From assembly GCA_002427615.1 (NCBI GenBank), contig DIFH01000047.1:6589-31897 (forward strand): a DNA stretch of 25,309 nucleotides, written 5' to 3'. Positions 1 through 10,000 of the stretch are shown in pieces (positions within the stretch are counted from its first letter, which is position 1; the number at the start of each line of letters is the position of its first letter). The notes under the pieces are model-generated. The model worked only from the letters and a program-made list of their open reading frames with translations. It did no database searches and was not told the DNA's origin. The position numbers and the translations under genes were made by a program. The DNA comes from Paludibacter sp. UBA5753 (GTDB lineage: Bacteria; Bacteroidota; Bacteroidia; Bacteroidales; Paludibacteraceae).

Positions 1-9
1 GGGTCATAT

Positions 10-82
10 ACGGGCGTAGCTCAGTTGGTAGAGCACTGGTCTCCAAAACCAGGTGTCGGGAGTTCGAGCCTCTCTGCCCGTG
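10..82 (+). tRNA. tRNA-Trp (anticodon CCA)
   Basis: A full cloverleaf can be drawn. The seven-base acceptor stem ACGGGCG pairs with TGCCCGT and is followed by discriminator G. The anticodon stem CTGGT/ACCAG encloses loop CTCCAAA, giving anticodon CCA at 43-45. The T loop contains TTCGAGC. The 3' CCA is not encoded in full (GCA follows), so it would be added after transcription. In Bacteroidetes this tRNA commonly sits between tuf and secE; tuf would lie just left of the window. The gap to secE is only about 19 bases, so co-transcription followed by processing is likely. Confidence 0.95.
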
Positions 83-101
83 CAAATTCTATTTATATAA
101 T

Positions 102-293
102 ATGAAGATAATTAACTATATCAAAGAGTCGTATTCAGAACTTGTTCAGAAAGTATCGTGGCCATCGCGCTCCGAACTTACTAACAGCGCAATTGTCGTT
201 TTGATCGCTTCCATCATTCTTGCACTGTTGGTATGGCTTATGGATTTAGGTTTTGAAGCTATCATGACATTTATCTATGAAAAACTGTCGTAA
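102..293 (+). CDS. secE: SecE, preprotein translocase subunit
   Basis: This 63-residue protein is the short, single-helix form of SecE found in most bacteria outside the Proteobacteria. SecE clamps the SecY channel in the inner membrane and is needed for protein export. The N-terminal amphipathic helix (residues 1-25) carries the family's conserved VSWPSR segment, and one membrane helix spans about residues 29-50. It lies between tRNA-Trp and nusG, its standard position. The ATG follows an AT-rich leader without a Shine-Dalgarno. Confidence 0.95.
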   Translation: MKIINYIKESYSELVQKVSWPSRSELTNSAIVVLIASIILALLVWLMDLGFEAIMTFIYEKLS

Positions 294-303
294 TTTTTAA
301 TTC

Positions 304-310
304 AAGGAGG
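304..310 (+). promoter_or_regulatory. Shine-Dalgarno-like AAGGAGG ahead of nusG
   Basis: AAGGAGG lies nine bases before the GTG start of nusG. It supports the choice of that GTG and is unusual here, since the neighbouring genes start in A-rich leaders with no such motif. Confidence 0.6.
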
Positions 311-319
311 GTCAAAGAA

Positions 320-868
320 GTGTCGGAATCAACAAATTTCAAATGGTACGTAATGCGTGCCATAAGTGGTAAAGAAAACAAGGTGAAAGAGTATATTGAA
401 ACAGAAATCAAGAACTCTGACCTTGGTCAGTTTGTTGCGCAGGTACTTATCCCTACTGAAAAAGTTTACCAGATTCGTAACGGCAAGAAAATTACAAAAG
501 AACGTAGTTACATGCCGGGATATGTTTTGATAGAAGCTAATCTGGTTGGAGAAATTCCTCACCGTCTTCGAAACACACCAAACGTAATCGGTTTTTTAGA
601 AGAAAAAAACCATATTCCCATTCCGGTTCGCCAAGCAGAGGTAAACCGGATTTTAGGAACAATGGATGACCTTCAGGAAACAGGCGAAGAAATGTTAACT
701 CCATACTTCGTGGGTGAAAGCGTTAAGGTTATTTTCGGTCCTTTTACAGGATTTAGCGGGTTAATTGAAGAAGTAAACACAGAGAAGAAAAAACTCAAAG
801 TTATGGTTATGATATTCGGACGGAAAACTCCGCTCGAATTAGCGTTTACGCAAGTAGAAAAGGAATAG
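320..868 (+). CDS. nusG: NusG, transcription termination/antitermination factor
   Basis: The 182-residue protein has the two usual parts. The NGN domain (about residues 7-110, beginning KWYVMRAISGKENKVKEYIE) binds RNA polymerase, and a C-terminal KOW domain (about 125-180, with GPFTGFSGLIEEV) contacts Rho or ribosomal protein S10. NusG affects pausing and couples transcription to translation. I chose the GTG at 320 because AAGGAGG lies nine bases upstream and the N-terminus then matches the family. It follows secE by 26 bases, the common secE-nusG pairing, and precedes the L11 operon. Confidence 0.95.
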   Translation: MSESTNFKWYVMRAISGKENKVKEYIETEIKNSDLGQFVAQVLIPTEKVYQIRNGKKITKERSYMPGYVLIEANLVGEIPHRLRNTPNVIGFLEEKNHIPIPVRQAEVNRILGTMDDLQETGEEMLTPYFVGESVKVIFGPFTGFSGLIEEVNTEKKKLKVMVMIFGRKTPLELAFTQVEKE

Positions 869-924
869 TTCGACCCGGTTACAAGTAGAAATATTCCCCT
901 TTAACATCAAAAATTAAAACAATT

Positions 925-1368
925 ATGGCTAAAGAAATTGCTGGACTTATTAAATTACAGATTAAAGGAGGTGCGGCAAACCCATCTCCCCCGGTAGGCC
1001 CCGCTTTGGGTTCTAAAGGGATCAATATTATGGAGTTTTGCAAACAATTCAATGCCAGAACCCAGGACAAACAGGGTAAAATTTTACCGGTTGTCATCAC
1101 CTACTATACAGACAAATCATTCGAATTCGTAGTTAAAACACCTCCGGTTGCTATTCAATTATTAGAAGCAGCAAAACTGAAAGGTGGATCAGCTGAACCA
1201 AACCGTAAGAAAGTGGCAGAAATTACCTGGGAACAGGTACAAACTATTGCTACCGACAAAATGGTGGATTTGAATTGCTTTGAATTGGAAGCAGCCATGA
1301 AAATGGTTGCCGGTACAGCAAGAAGTATGGGTATCACCGTAAAAGGTGTATTTCCGAGTAATAATTAA
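925..1368 (+). CDS. rplK: 50S ribosomal protein L11
   Basis: This 147-residue protein is normal length for L11, which binds 23S rRNA at the GTPase-associated centre and helps activate stringent-response RelA. The N-terminal domain has the proline-rich family signature (GAANPSPPVGPALGSKGIN, about residues 17-35), and the C-terminal RNA-binding domain ends in ARSMGITVKG (about 132-141). The ATG at 925 sits in an A-rich leader. It is 56 bases after nusG and 17 before rplA. I could not recognise an L1-binding mRNA structure in the short leader. Confidence 0.96.
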   Translation: MAKEIAGLIKLQIKGGAANPSPPVGPALGSKGINIMEFCKQFNARTQDKQGKILPVVITYYTDKSFEFVVKTPPVAIQLLEAAKLKGGSAEPNRKKVAEITWEQVQTIATDKMVDLNCFELEAAMKMVAGTARSMGITVKGVFPSNN

Positions 1369-1385
1369 TTAACACTTCAATTACA

Positions 1386-2081
1386 ATGAGTAAACTGACA
1401 AAAAATCAAAGGTTAGCTTTAGAAAAAATTGAAGCAGGAAAAACCTATTCTCTCAAGGAAGCAGCTTCGTTAGTAAAAGAAATCTCTACGACTAAATTCG
1501 ATGCTTCTGTTGATATTGATGTACGCTTAGGTGTAGACCCACGTAAAGCCAACCAAATGGTACGCGGCGTTGTGTCGTTGCCAAACGGAACCGGAAAACA
1601 AGTAAGGGTTCTTGCATTATGTACTCCCGACCAGGAAGCTGCGGCTAAAGAAGCCGGCGCCGACTATGTTGGTCTCGATGAATATATCGATAAAATTAAA
1701 GGAGGATGGACAGATGTTGATGTGATCATCACTATGCCTGCTATCATGGGTAAATTAGGCGCTTTAGGTCGTATCCTTGGTCCTCGCGGATTAATGCCGA
1801 ATCCTAAAAGCGGTACTGTTACCAACGAAATTGGCAAAGCTGTTAAAGAAGTAAAACAAGGTAAGATCGACTTTAAAGTTGACAAATATGGTATCGTACA
1901 TACTTCGGTAGGTAAGACTTCGTTTGCTCCCGAACAAATTATTGGCAATGCCAAAGAATTTGTTGGTACTTTGATGAAACTCAAACCAACTTCCGCTAAA
2001 GGTACTTATGTAAAGAGCATTTATCTTTCAAGCACAATGAGTGCGGGTATTAAAATCGACCCAAAATCAGTTGAAGAATAA
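1386..2081 (+). CDS. rplA: 50S ribosomal protein L1
   Basis: The 231-residue protein has the length and sequence of L1, which forms the mobile L1 stalk and helps release deacylated tRNA from the E site. Family marks include VDIDVRLGVDPRKANQMVRG near residues 42-61 and GRILGPRGLMPNPKSGT near 128-144. In many bacteria L1 also represses its own rplK-rplA mRNA, but I see no obvious binding hairpin here. It lies 17 bases after rplK and 12 before rplJ, so the genes are almost certainly on one transcript. Confidence 0.96.
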   Translation: MSKLTKNQRLALEKIEAGKTYSLKEAASLVKEISTTKFDASVDIDVRLGVDPRKANQMVRGVVSLPNGTGKQVRVLALCTPDQEAAAKEAGADYVGLDEYIDKIKGGWTDVDVIITMPAIMGKLGALGRILGPRGLMPNPKSGTVTNEIGKAVKEVKQGKIDFKVDKYGIVHTSVGKTSFAPEQIIGNAKEFVGTLMKLKPTSAKGTYVKSIYLSSTMSAGIKIDPKSVEE

Positions 2082-2093
2082 AATTAAAAGTTT

Positions 2094-2621
2094 ATGAAAA
2101 AGGAAGATAAAAGCGCTATTATAAAACAACTTGAAACGACTATCAATGAGTATGCTCACTTCTATTTGGCTGACATAGCCGGCTTAAACGCCGCTCAAAC
2201 CAGCGAATTACGTCGTGTATGCTACAAAGAGGATATTAAACTCGTTGTCGTAAAAAATACATTGCTTCAAAAAGCACTCGAAAACTCATCAGTGGATTTC
2301 AGCGAACTTTACGGTTCGTTAAAAGGAGAAACATCCTTGATGCTTTCGAATACGGGAAATGCACCTGCCAAAGTAATAGAAGACTTTAGCAAGCAAAAAA
2401 GCAACAAGCTTAAAAAACCTGTGCTGAAAGCTGCTTATGTAGAACAAAGTTTCTATATCGGCGAAAATCAATTAGATGCCTTGATTCACATCAAGAGTAA
2501 AAACGAACTTATCGGCGAACTTATTGCCTTGTTGCAATCGCCTGCTAAGAACGTTGTGTCCGCACTCCAGTCAGGAGGTAGTACTATCCACGGCGTGTTG
2601 AAAACATTGTCCGAAAGATAA
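2094..2621 (+). CDS. rplJ: 50S ribosomal protein L10
   Basis: The 175-residue protein is L10 (P0-like), the base of the ribosomal stalk. Its C-terminal helix carries the L7/L12 dimers. The N-terminal 23S rRNA-binding part contains the recognisable LRR..Y/C..KEDIKLVVVKNTLLQKAL stretch (about residues 40-62). Only 12 bases separate it from rplA, so the long L10-binding leader known in Escherichia coli has no room here. The rplJ-rplL order is conserved. Confidence 0.95.
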   Translation: MKKEDKSAIIKQLETTINEYAHFYLADIAGLNAAQTSELRRVCYKEDIKLVVVKNTLLQKALENSSVDFSELYGSLKGETSLMLSNTGNAPAKVIEDFSKQKSNKLKKPVLKAAYVEQSFYIGENQLDALIHIKSKNELIGELIALLQSPAKNVVSALQSGGSTIHGVLKTLSER

Positions 2622-2669
2622 TTTCTCATATTTAAAATAAAAAAAATAAAATCATAAAAAATAAGTAAA

Positions 2670-3044
2670 ATGGCAGATTTGAAAGCTTTTGCAGAACAAT
2701 TGGTTAACTTAACAGTTAAAGAAGTAAATGAGTTAGCTCAAATTTTGAAAGATGAATATGGTATCGAACCCGCTGCTGCAGCTGTTGCTGTTGCCGCCGG
2801 ACCTGCAGCAGCAGCTGAAGTAGTTGAAGAAAAATCATCTTTCGATGTAGTATTAAAAGCCGCCGGTGCTAATAAATTAGCAATCGTTAAATTAGTAAAA
2901 GAATTAACTGGTCTTGGCTTGAAAGAAGCGAAAGATTTAGTTGATGCCGCTCCTTCTGCAATTAAAGAAGGTGCATCAAAAGACGAAGCTGAAGCCTTGA
3001 AAAAAGCGTTGACTGAAGGCGGAGCTGAAGTTGAACTTAAATAA
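2670..3044 (+). CDS. rplL: 50S ribosomal protein L7/L12
   Basis: This 124-residue acidic protein has the three parts of L7/L12. An N-terminal dimerisation helix pair covers about residues 1-35. A flexible Ala/Val/Pro-rich hinge follows (about 36-52). The C-terminal globular domain (about 56-124) carries the conserved factor-binding KLVKELTGLGLKEAKDLVD segment. It is present in several copies per ribosome and recruits elongation factors. The 48-base leader is almost entirely A and T and ends AAGTAAAATG, the kind of unstructured A-rich leader seen at highly expressed Bacteroidetes genes. A hairpin downstream may reduce read-through into rpoB. Confidence 0.97.
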   Translation: MADLKAFAEQLVNLTVKEVNELAQILKDEYGIEPAAAAVAVAAGPAAAAEVVEEKSSFDVVLKAAGANKLAIVKLVKELTGLGLKEAKDLVDAAPSAIKEGASKDEAEALKKALTEGGAEVELK

Positions 3045-3067
3045 CACCACCTGTATATCAGGCCTTT

Positions 3068-3110
3068 GGTTTAGATTCCCTCAAATCGAGGGATTCTAAA
3101 CCTTTTCTTG
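3068..3110 (+). terminator. Hairpin attenuator between rplL and rpoB
   Basis: GGTTTAGATTCCCTC (3068-3082) pairs with GAGGGATTCTAAACC (3088-3102) with one mismatch, around a five-base loop. It is followed by TTTTCTTGT. The form is that of an intrinsic terminator with an imperfect U-tract. As rpoB and rpoC have no other visible strong promoter, I infer partial termination that lets ribosomal protein mRNA exceed rpoBC mRNA. Confidence 0.7.
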
Positions 3111-3156
3111 TCTATAAAATAATTGAGTTCACCGCATTCAAATAAACTCTTTGAAA

Positions 3157-6100
3157 ATGTCTTCAATAACCCAAAATCAAAGAATCAATTTTGCTTCTAT
3201 TAAAAATCAGTTGGAATATCCTGACTTTTTGGAAGTACAATTAAAATCTTTCCAAGACTTTTTTCAGATGGACACCGCTCCTGAGAAAAGAAAAACTGAA
3301 GGTTTATATAAAGTTTTTTCTGAAAACTTTCCTATTGCCGATACAAGAAACAACTTCATCCTCGAATTTCTCGATTATTACGTTGACCCTCCACGTTATT
3401 CGATTGAAGAATGTATCGATCGGGGTCTTACTTACAGTGTTCCACTGAAAGCCAAACTAAAACTATACTGTACCGATCCCGATCACGAAGATTTTGATAC
3501 AGTTATCCAGGACGTGTATTTGGGACCCATCCCGTACATGACTCCCAAAGGCACCTTTGTTATCAACGGAGCCGAACGTGTAATCGTATCGCAATTGCAC
3601 CGTTCTCCCGGGGTGTTTTTCGGTCAAAGCATTCACGCTAACGGATCTAAATTATATTCAGCCCGTATTATTCCATTCCGCGGATCCTGGATCGAATTTG
3701 CCACCGATATCAACAATGTGATGTATGCTTACATCGACCGTAAAAAGAAATTACCCGTAACCACTTTGTTGCGAGCCATTGGATTTGAAAGCGACAAAGA
3801 TATTCTCGAAATCTTCAATCTGGCAGAAGAAATTAAAGTAAGCAAAACCTCGCTAAAAAAAGCGATAGGGCAAAAACTCGCCGCACGTGTTTTAAAAACA
3901 TGGGTGGAAGATTTTGTGGATGAAGATACCGGCGAGGTAGTAAGTATCGAACGTAACGAAATCATCATCGATCGTGAAACGGTGCTCGAAGAACATCATA
4001 TCCAGGAAATAATTGACTCCGGAACCCAGGCTATCCTGCTTCACAGACCTGAGGCTAATCAAAATGATTACGCCATCATTTACAACACCCTTCAGAAAGA
4101 CCCGAGCAACTCGGAAAAAGAAGCGGTTTTGTATATCTACCGTCAATTGCGTAACGCTGTGCCGGCCGATGATTCAACTGCCCGCGAGGTGATCAACAAT
4201 TTGTTCTTTTCCGAAAAACGTTACGATTTGGGCGATGTAGGACGTTTCCGTATCAACCGGAAATTGAACCTGAACATCAATCCCGACATCAAGGTTTTGA
4301 CAAAAGAAGACATTATCGAAATTATCAAATATCTGATCGAGTTGATTAATTCGAAAACCGATGTGGATGATATCGACCACTTGAGCAACCGTCGCGTACG
4401 TACCGTTGGCGAACAACTTTATAACCAATTCGGTGTGGGGTTGTCGCGTATGGCGCGTACCATCCGCGAACGTATGAATGTCCGCGATAACGAAGTGTTC
4501 ACGCCTATCGATTTGATTAACGCAAAAAGTATTTCGTCGGTTATCAATTCGTTCTTTGGAACTAACGCACTTTCGCAGTTTATGGATCAACAGAATCCAT
4601 TGGCCGAAATCACTCACAAACGTCGTATGTCGGCTCTCGGGCCGGGCGGTTTGTCGCGCGAACGCGCCGGTTTTGAGGTGCGTGACGTCCACTATACTCA
4701 CTACGGACGTTTATGTCCGATTGAGACACCTGAAGGACCGAACATCGGACTCATTTCGTCATTATGTATTTATGCGAAGATAAACGAACTCGGATTTATC
4801 GAAACTCCGTACCGCAAAGTTGAAAATGCCAAAGTGGATATTACACCCGAAGGTATAGAATATTTCACGGCCGAAGAAGAAGAAAATCTTGTGGTAGCGC
4901 AAGGAAACGCACCTTTGAGAGAAGATGGAACATTTATCCGGTCGAAAGTAAAATCCCGTTTGGGAGCCGATTTCCCTGTGGTGCCGCCTGAAGAAGTAAA
5001 TCTGATGGATGTTTCTCCATCACAGATTGCTTCTATTGCAGCAGCATTGATTCCGTTCCTCGAACATGATGATGCGAACCGTGCATTGATGGGATCGAAC
5101 ATGATGCGTCAGGCAGTGCCATTGTTGCGTTGCGAAGCGCCGATTATAGGTACCGGCATCGAAGGACAGCTGATCCGCGATTCACGTACGCAAATTATGG
5201 CGGAAGGTGATGGTGTGGTTGAATTTGTTGATGCAAATTGCATTAAAATTTGTTACGACCGAAACGAAGACGAAGAATTTGTAAGCTTCGATTCGGCTGT
5301 AAAAGAATATAAATTACCAAAATTCCAGAAAACCAATCAAAATACAACCATCGACTTGCGTCCTATCGTAAGAAAAGGCGACAGAGTTCAAGCAGGCATG
5401 ATTTTGACCGAAGGTTATTCAACCCAAAATGGTGAACTGGCTATCGGTAAAAACCTGAAAGTGGCTTTCATGCCCTGGAAAGGTTACAACTTTGAGGATG
5501 CTATCGTAATCAACGAACGTGTTGTACGCGAAGACGTATTTACCTCGGTTCACGTGGTTGAACAATTGCTCGATGTACGCGAAACTAAACGCGGTATCGA
5601 AGAGTTTACCTCCGACATTCCGAATGTAAGCGAAGAAGCGACAAAAGATTTGGACGAAAACGGTATTATCCGTATCGGCGCTCGCATCGAACCGGGCGAT
5701 ATCATTATCGGTAAAATTACGCCGAAAGGAGAATCGGATCCTTCGCCCGAAGAAAAACTGTTACGCGCTATCTTTGGCGACAAAGCCGGCGATGTGAAAG
5801 ATGCTTCATTGAAAGCAACTCCTTCCTTGTCGGGTGTGGTTATCGGTAAACGTTTGTTCTCGAAAGCACAAAAGAACCGGAAATCGAAATTAGCCGACAA
5901 AGCCGTACTTCCGCGTTTGGACGAAGAATTTGAAGCCCAGGCAAGTATTTTACGCGAAACATTGATCGAAAAATTAATGATTTTGGTGGGCGATAAAACA
6001 TCAGCCGGCGTAAAAGACTTTTTGGGAACGGACATTATTACCCGTAACAGCAAATTTACACCTGAACGTTTGCGCGAAATCGATTATTCTACTATTCAAC

Positions 6101-6969
6101 TGAGTAAATGGACGGGCGATTCGCACAAAAATGAGCTTATCAAGCAATTGATAATGAATTATCTGAAGAAACACAAAGAATTGGATGCCCAAATAAAACG
6201 TCAGAAATTCAATATCACTATCGGCGACGAATTGCCAAACGGTATCGTACAAATAGCCAAAGTTTATATTGCCAAAAAACGCAAGATTCGTGTAGGTGAT
6301 AAAATGGCCGGCCGTCACGGGAACAAAGGTATCGTATCGCGTATTGTCCGTCAGGAAGATATGCCGTTCCTTGCCGATGGAACTCCGGTTGACATTGTGT
6401 TGAACCCGCTTGGCGTACCTTCGCGTATGAACCTTGGACAGATTTTCGAAACTGTGCTCGGTTGGGCAGGGAAAGAGCTTGGTTTGCGTTTTGCAACTCC
6501 TATCTTCGACGGTGCAAGCCTCGATGATTTGAATGCATGGACAGATAAAGCAGGCGTTCCGAACTACGGTAAAACCTATCTGTATGATGGCGGAACCGGC
6601 GAACGCTTCGACCAGACAGCCACCGTAGGTGTGATTTATATGTTGAAACTCGGCCACATGGTTGAAGATAAAATGCACGCCCGCTCTATCGGACCATACT
6701 CGCTCATTACCCAACAACCGCTTGGAGGTAAAGCTCAATTCGGAGGACAACGTTTCGGGGAAATGGAAGTTTGGGCGCTCGAAGCATTCGGCGCCGCTCA
6801 TATTCTCCAGGAAATCCTGACCGTTAAGTCGGATGATGTGATGGGTCGCGCCCGCACTTACGAGGCAATTGTAAAAGGCGATCCGATGCCGACTCCGGGA
6901 ATTCCCGAATCGCTCAACGTATTGTTACACGAACTTCGCGGTCTGGGTCTGAGTATCAATTTGGATTAG
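3157..6969 (+). CDS. rpoB: RNA polymerase subunit beta
   Basis: The product has 1270 residues, the usual length in Bacteroidales. It forms one jaw and much of the active site of RNA polymerase. The rifampicin region is plain: residues about 465-500 read SQFMDQQNPLAEITHKRRMS, with D477, H487 and S492 aligned to E. coli D516, H526 and S531, all in the susceptible state. A483 replaces the E. coli S522, which as I recall is also so in Bacteroides. The C-terminal clamp anchor contains MVEDKMHARSIGPYSLITQQ. I start at ATG 3157 (MSSITQNQ), as in relatives; the in-frame TTG at 3151 would add only two residues. A palindromic element begins right after the stop. Confidence 0.98.
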   Translation: MSSITQNQRINFASIKNQLEYPDFLEVQLKSFQDFFQMDTAPEKRKTEGLYKVFSENFPIADTRNNFILEFLDYYVDPPRYSIEECIDRGLTYSVPLKAKLKLYCTDPDHEDFDTVIQDVYLGPIPYMTPKGTFVINGAERVIVSQLHRSPGVFFGQSIHANGSKLYSARIIPFRGSWIEFATDINNVMYAYIDRKKKLPVTTLLRAIGFESDKDILEIFNLAEEIKVSKTSLKKAIGQKLAARVLKTWVEDFVDEDTGEVVSIERNEIIIDRETVLEEHHIQEIIDSGTQAILLHRPEANQNDYAIIYNTLQKDPSNSEKEAVLYIYRQLRNAVPADDSTAREVINNLFFSEKRYDLGDVGRFRINRKLNLNINPDIKVLTKEDIIEIIKYLIELINSKTDVDDIDHLSNRRVRTVGEQLYNQFGVGLSRMARTIRERMNVRDNEVFTPIDLINAKSISSVINSFFGTNALSQFMDQQNPLAEITHKRRMSALGPGGLSRERAGFEVRDVHYTHYGRLCPIETPEGPNIGLISSLCIYAKINELGFIETPYRKVENAKVDITPEGIEYFTAEEEENLVVAQGNAPLREDGTFIRSKVKSRLGADFPVVPPEEVNLMDVSPSQIASIAAALIPFLEHDDANRALMGSNMMRQAVPLLRCEAPIIGTGIEGQLIRDSRTQIMAEGDGVVEFVDANCIKICYDRNEDEEFVSFDSAVKEYKLPKFQKTNQNTTIDLRPIVRKGDRVQAGMILTEGYSTQNGELAIGKNLKVAFMPWKGYNFEDAIVINERVVREDVFTSVHVVEQLLDVRETKRGIEEFTSDIPNVSEEATKDLDENGIIRIGARIEPGDIIIGKITPKGESDPSPEEKLLRAIFGDKAGDVKDASLKATPSLSGVVIGKRLFSKAQKNRKSKLADKAVLPRLDEEFEAQASILRETLIEKLMILVGDKTSAGVKDFLGTDIITRNSKFTPERLREIDYSTIQLSKWTGDSHKNELIKQLIMNYLKKHKELDAQIKRQKFNITIGDELPNGIVQIAKVYIAKKRKIRVGDKMAGRHGNKGIVSRIVRQEDMPFLADGTPVDIVLNPLGVPSRMNLGQIFETVLGWAGKELGLRFATPIFDGASLDDLNAWTDKAGVPNYGKTYLYDGGTGERFDQTATVGVIYMLKLGHMVEDKMHARSIGPYSLITQQPLGGKAQFGGQRFGEMEVWALEAFGAAHILQEILTVKSDDVMGRARTYEAIVKGDPMPTPGIPESLNVLLHELRGLGLSINLD

Positions 6970-6973
6970 GCAT

Positions 6974-7010
6974 CCTCCTAACCTCTTCCCAAGGAGGGGA
7001 AAAAGAGGTT
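6974..7010 (+). repeat. GC-rich palindromic element between rpoB and rpoC
   Basis: It starts five bases after the rpoB stop. Two pairings are possible and exclude each other: AACCTCTT (6980-6987) with AAGAGGTT (7003-7010), or CCTCCT (6974-6979) with AGGAGG (6992-6997). There is no U-tract, so it is not a standard terminator. It resembles the elements at 12268 and 20192 and is probably a copy of the same short repeat family. Confidence 0.55.
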
Positions 7011-7075
7011 CTGAATTGAGTTTTCCTATAAATTGTAAATTGTCAATTTATTAAATTGTAAATCAAAAAAAAGAT

Positions 7076-10000
7076 ATGGCTTTTAAAAACGATAATAAGC
7101 TAAAGACTAATTTTAATAAAATTTCTATCGGACTTGCATCGCCCGAAGAAATATTAAAATTATCGAGTGGCGAGGTACTCAAACCCGAAACCATCAACTA
7201 TCGTACTTACAAACCCGAACGCGACGGTTTGTTCTGCGAACGCATTTTCGGTCCTACCAAGGACTTCGAATGTCATTGCGGAAAATACAAACGTATCCGC
7301 TATAAAGGCATTGTGTGCGACCGTTGCGGGGTGGAAGTAACCGAGAAGAAAGTTCGTCGCGAACGCATGGGACACATCCAGTTGGTTGTGCCTGTGGCTC
7401 ATATATGGTATTTCCGTTCATTGCCGAATAAGATCGGTTATCTGCTCGGAATGCCAACCAAAAAATTAGATTCGATTATCTACTACGAAAAATATGTAAT
7501 CATCCAATCCGGTATTCTCGATAACGGAGAAAATATCGTGAACGGAGAATTACTTTCGGAAGAAGAATACCTGGATTTATTAGAAACATTACCACGCGAA
7601 AACCAATTGCTCGAAGACAGCGATCCTAACAAATTCATCGCCAAGATGGGGGCCGAAGCTATTTATGATATGCTTGCCCGTTTGGATTTGGATGAATTGT
7701 CTTATGATTTGCGCCACAAAGCCAATACCGATACATCGCAACAACGTAAAAACGAAGCGTTGAAACGCCTGCAAATTGTAGAATCGTTCCGCGCTTCCCG
7801 GTTACGGAATAAACCCGAATGGATGATTGTAAAAATCGTTCCGGTTATTCCACCCGAATTGCGTCCGTTGGTTCCATTGGATGGAGGCCGTTTTGCCACT
7901 TCCGATTTGAACGACTTGTATCGCCGCGTGATTATCCGCAACAACCGGCTAAAACGTCTGATTGAAATCAAAGCCCCCGAAGTGATTTTACGTAACGAAA
8001 AACGTATGCTTCAGGAAGCAGTTGATTCATTGTTCGATAATTCACGTAAATCGAGCGCCGTTAAAACCGACGCCAACCGTCCGTTGAAGTCGCTCTCCGA
8101 TTCGCTGAAAGGTAAACAAGGCCGTTTCCGTCAAAACCTGTTAGGTAAACGCGTGGATTATTCGGCCCGTTCGGTAATCGTCGTAGGTCCTGAACTGAAA
8201 ATGCACGAGTGCGGTTTACCGAAAGATATGGCTGCCGAACTGTATAAACCGTTTATAATCCGCAAACTGATTGAACGAGGCATCGTAAAAACGGTAAAAT
8301 CGGCTAAGAAAATTGTAGATCGCAAAGATCCGGTGATCTGGGATATTTTAGAGTACGTGATGAAAGGACATCCCGTATTGCTAAACCGCGCCCCAACCCT
8401 TCACCGATTGGGTATCCAGGCTTTCCAACCGAAAATGATCGAAGGAAAAGCCATCCAGCTTCACCCGCTTTCGTGTACAGCTTTCAATGCCGACTTCGAC
8501 GGCGACCAGATGGCGGTTCACTTGCCGCTGGGTAACGAAGCTGTGCTTGAAGCTCAACTGTTGATGCTTGCATCGCACAATATTCTGAACCCCGCCAATG
8601 GCGCTCCTATTACCGTTCCTTCGCAGGACATGGTGCTCGGATTGTATTATATTACCAAACCGCGTCAGGGCGCTTTAGGCGAAGGATTGGTTTTCTATTC
8701 TCCCGAAGAAGCGGAAATCGCTTATAATGAGAAGAAAGTTGCTTTGCATGCCTGGATTAAAGTCCGTACCAATGATTTAAACGAAAAGGGCGAAATTGTT
8801 GAGAAATTAATCGAAACCACTGTGGGTCGCATTTTATTCAATAAATGTGTTCCTGCGCAGGTTGGTTATATCAACGAATTGCTTTCAAAAAAATCCTTGC
8901 GTGACATTATCGGTAATGTAATTGATGTTTGCGGGGTAGCCCGTACAGCTCAATTCCTTGACGACATCAAGGACTTAGGCTTTAATATGGCCTTTAAAGG
9001 CGGCCTTTCGTTTAATCTGAATGACGTTATCATACCGCCTGAAAAAGAAACTTTGGTGAAAGAGGGTAATGCGGAAGTTGAAGAAATTCTGAACAACTAC
9101 AATATGGGTTTCATTACCTATAACGAACGTTACAATCAGATTATCGACACATGGACACATATCAACTCGAAATTGTCGAACATTTTGATGAAACAACTTT
9201 CTACCGACAACGATGGATTCAACTCAGTATATATGATGTTGGACTCAGGAGCGCGTGGTTCTAAAGAACAGATTCGCCAGCTCTCCGGTATGCGCGGTTT
9301 GATGGCAAAACCCCAGAAATCGGGCGCTGAAGGCGGCCAGATTATTGAAAACCCGATTTTGTCGAACTTTAAAGAAGGACTCTCGGTGTTGGAATACTTT
9401 ATTTCCACCCACGGCGCCCGTAAAGGGTTGGCCGATACGGCGCTGAAAACAGCGGATGCAGGTTACTTAACCCGCCGTCTGGTTGACGTTTCGCATGATG
9501 TGATTATTAACGAAGATGATTGCGGAACCTTGCGCGGTTTGATTGCCACCGAGATGAAAAACAACGAAGAAGTGATTTCATCGCTTTACGAACGCATTCT
9601 CGGTCGTGTATCGGTACACGATATTTATCATCCGCTGACAGGCGAACTGATCGTTGCCTCGGGAGAACAAATCACCGAACCGCTGGCCCGCAAGATACAG
9701 GACTCGCCTATCGAGCGCGTTGAAATACGTTCGGTACTGACCTGCGAATCTAAAAAAGGAGTTTGCGCAAAATGCTACGGACGGAATCTGGCAACCGGTA
9801 GAATGGTGCATCAAGGGGAAGCCGTCGGCGTTATTGCGGCACAATCCATCGGTGAACCGGGTACCCAGTTAACCCTGCGTACATTCCACGTCGGCGGGGT
9901 TGCTTCGAATGTCGGAGCCGAATCGAAAATTGCATTACGTTATGACGGTCGCCTTGAATTTGACGAACTTCGTACGGTAGATGCTATTGAAGACAATGTA

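Noticed and set aside
869..924. L1-binding regulatory hairpin before rplK
   Set aside because: The 56-base gap shows no stem-loop resembling the L1 site on 23S rRNA, so I do not annotate one.
6001..6801. A 266-codon minus-strand open frame inside rpoB
   Set aside because: It lies wholly opposite strongly conserved rpoB codons, has no recognisable domain, and many similar antisense frames occur across rpoB and rpoC as a by-product of codon use.
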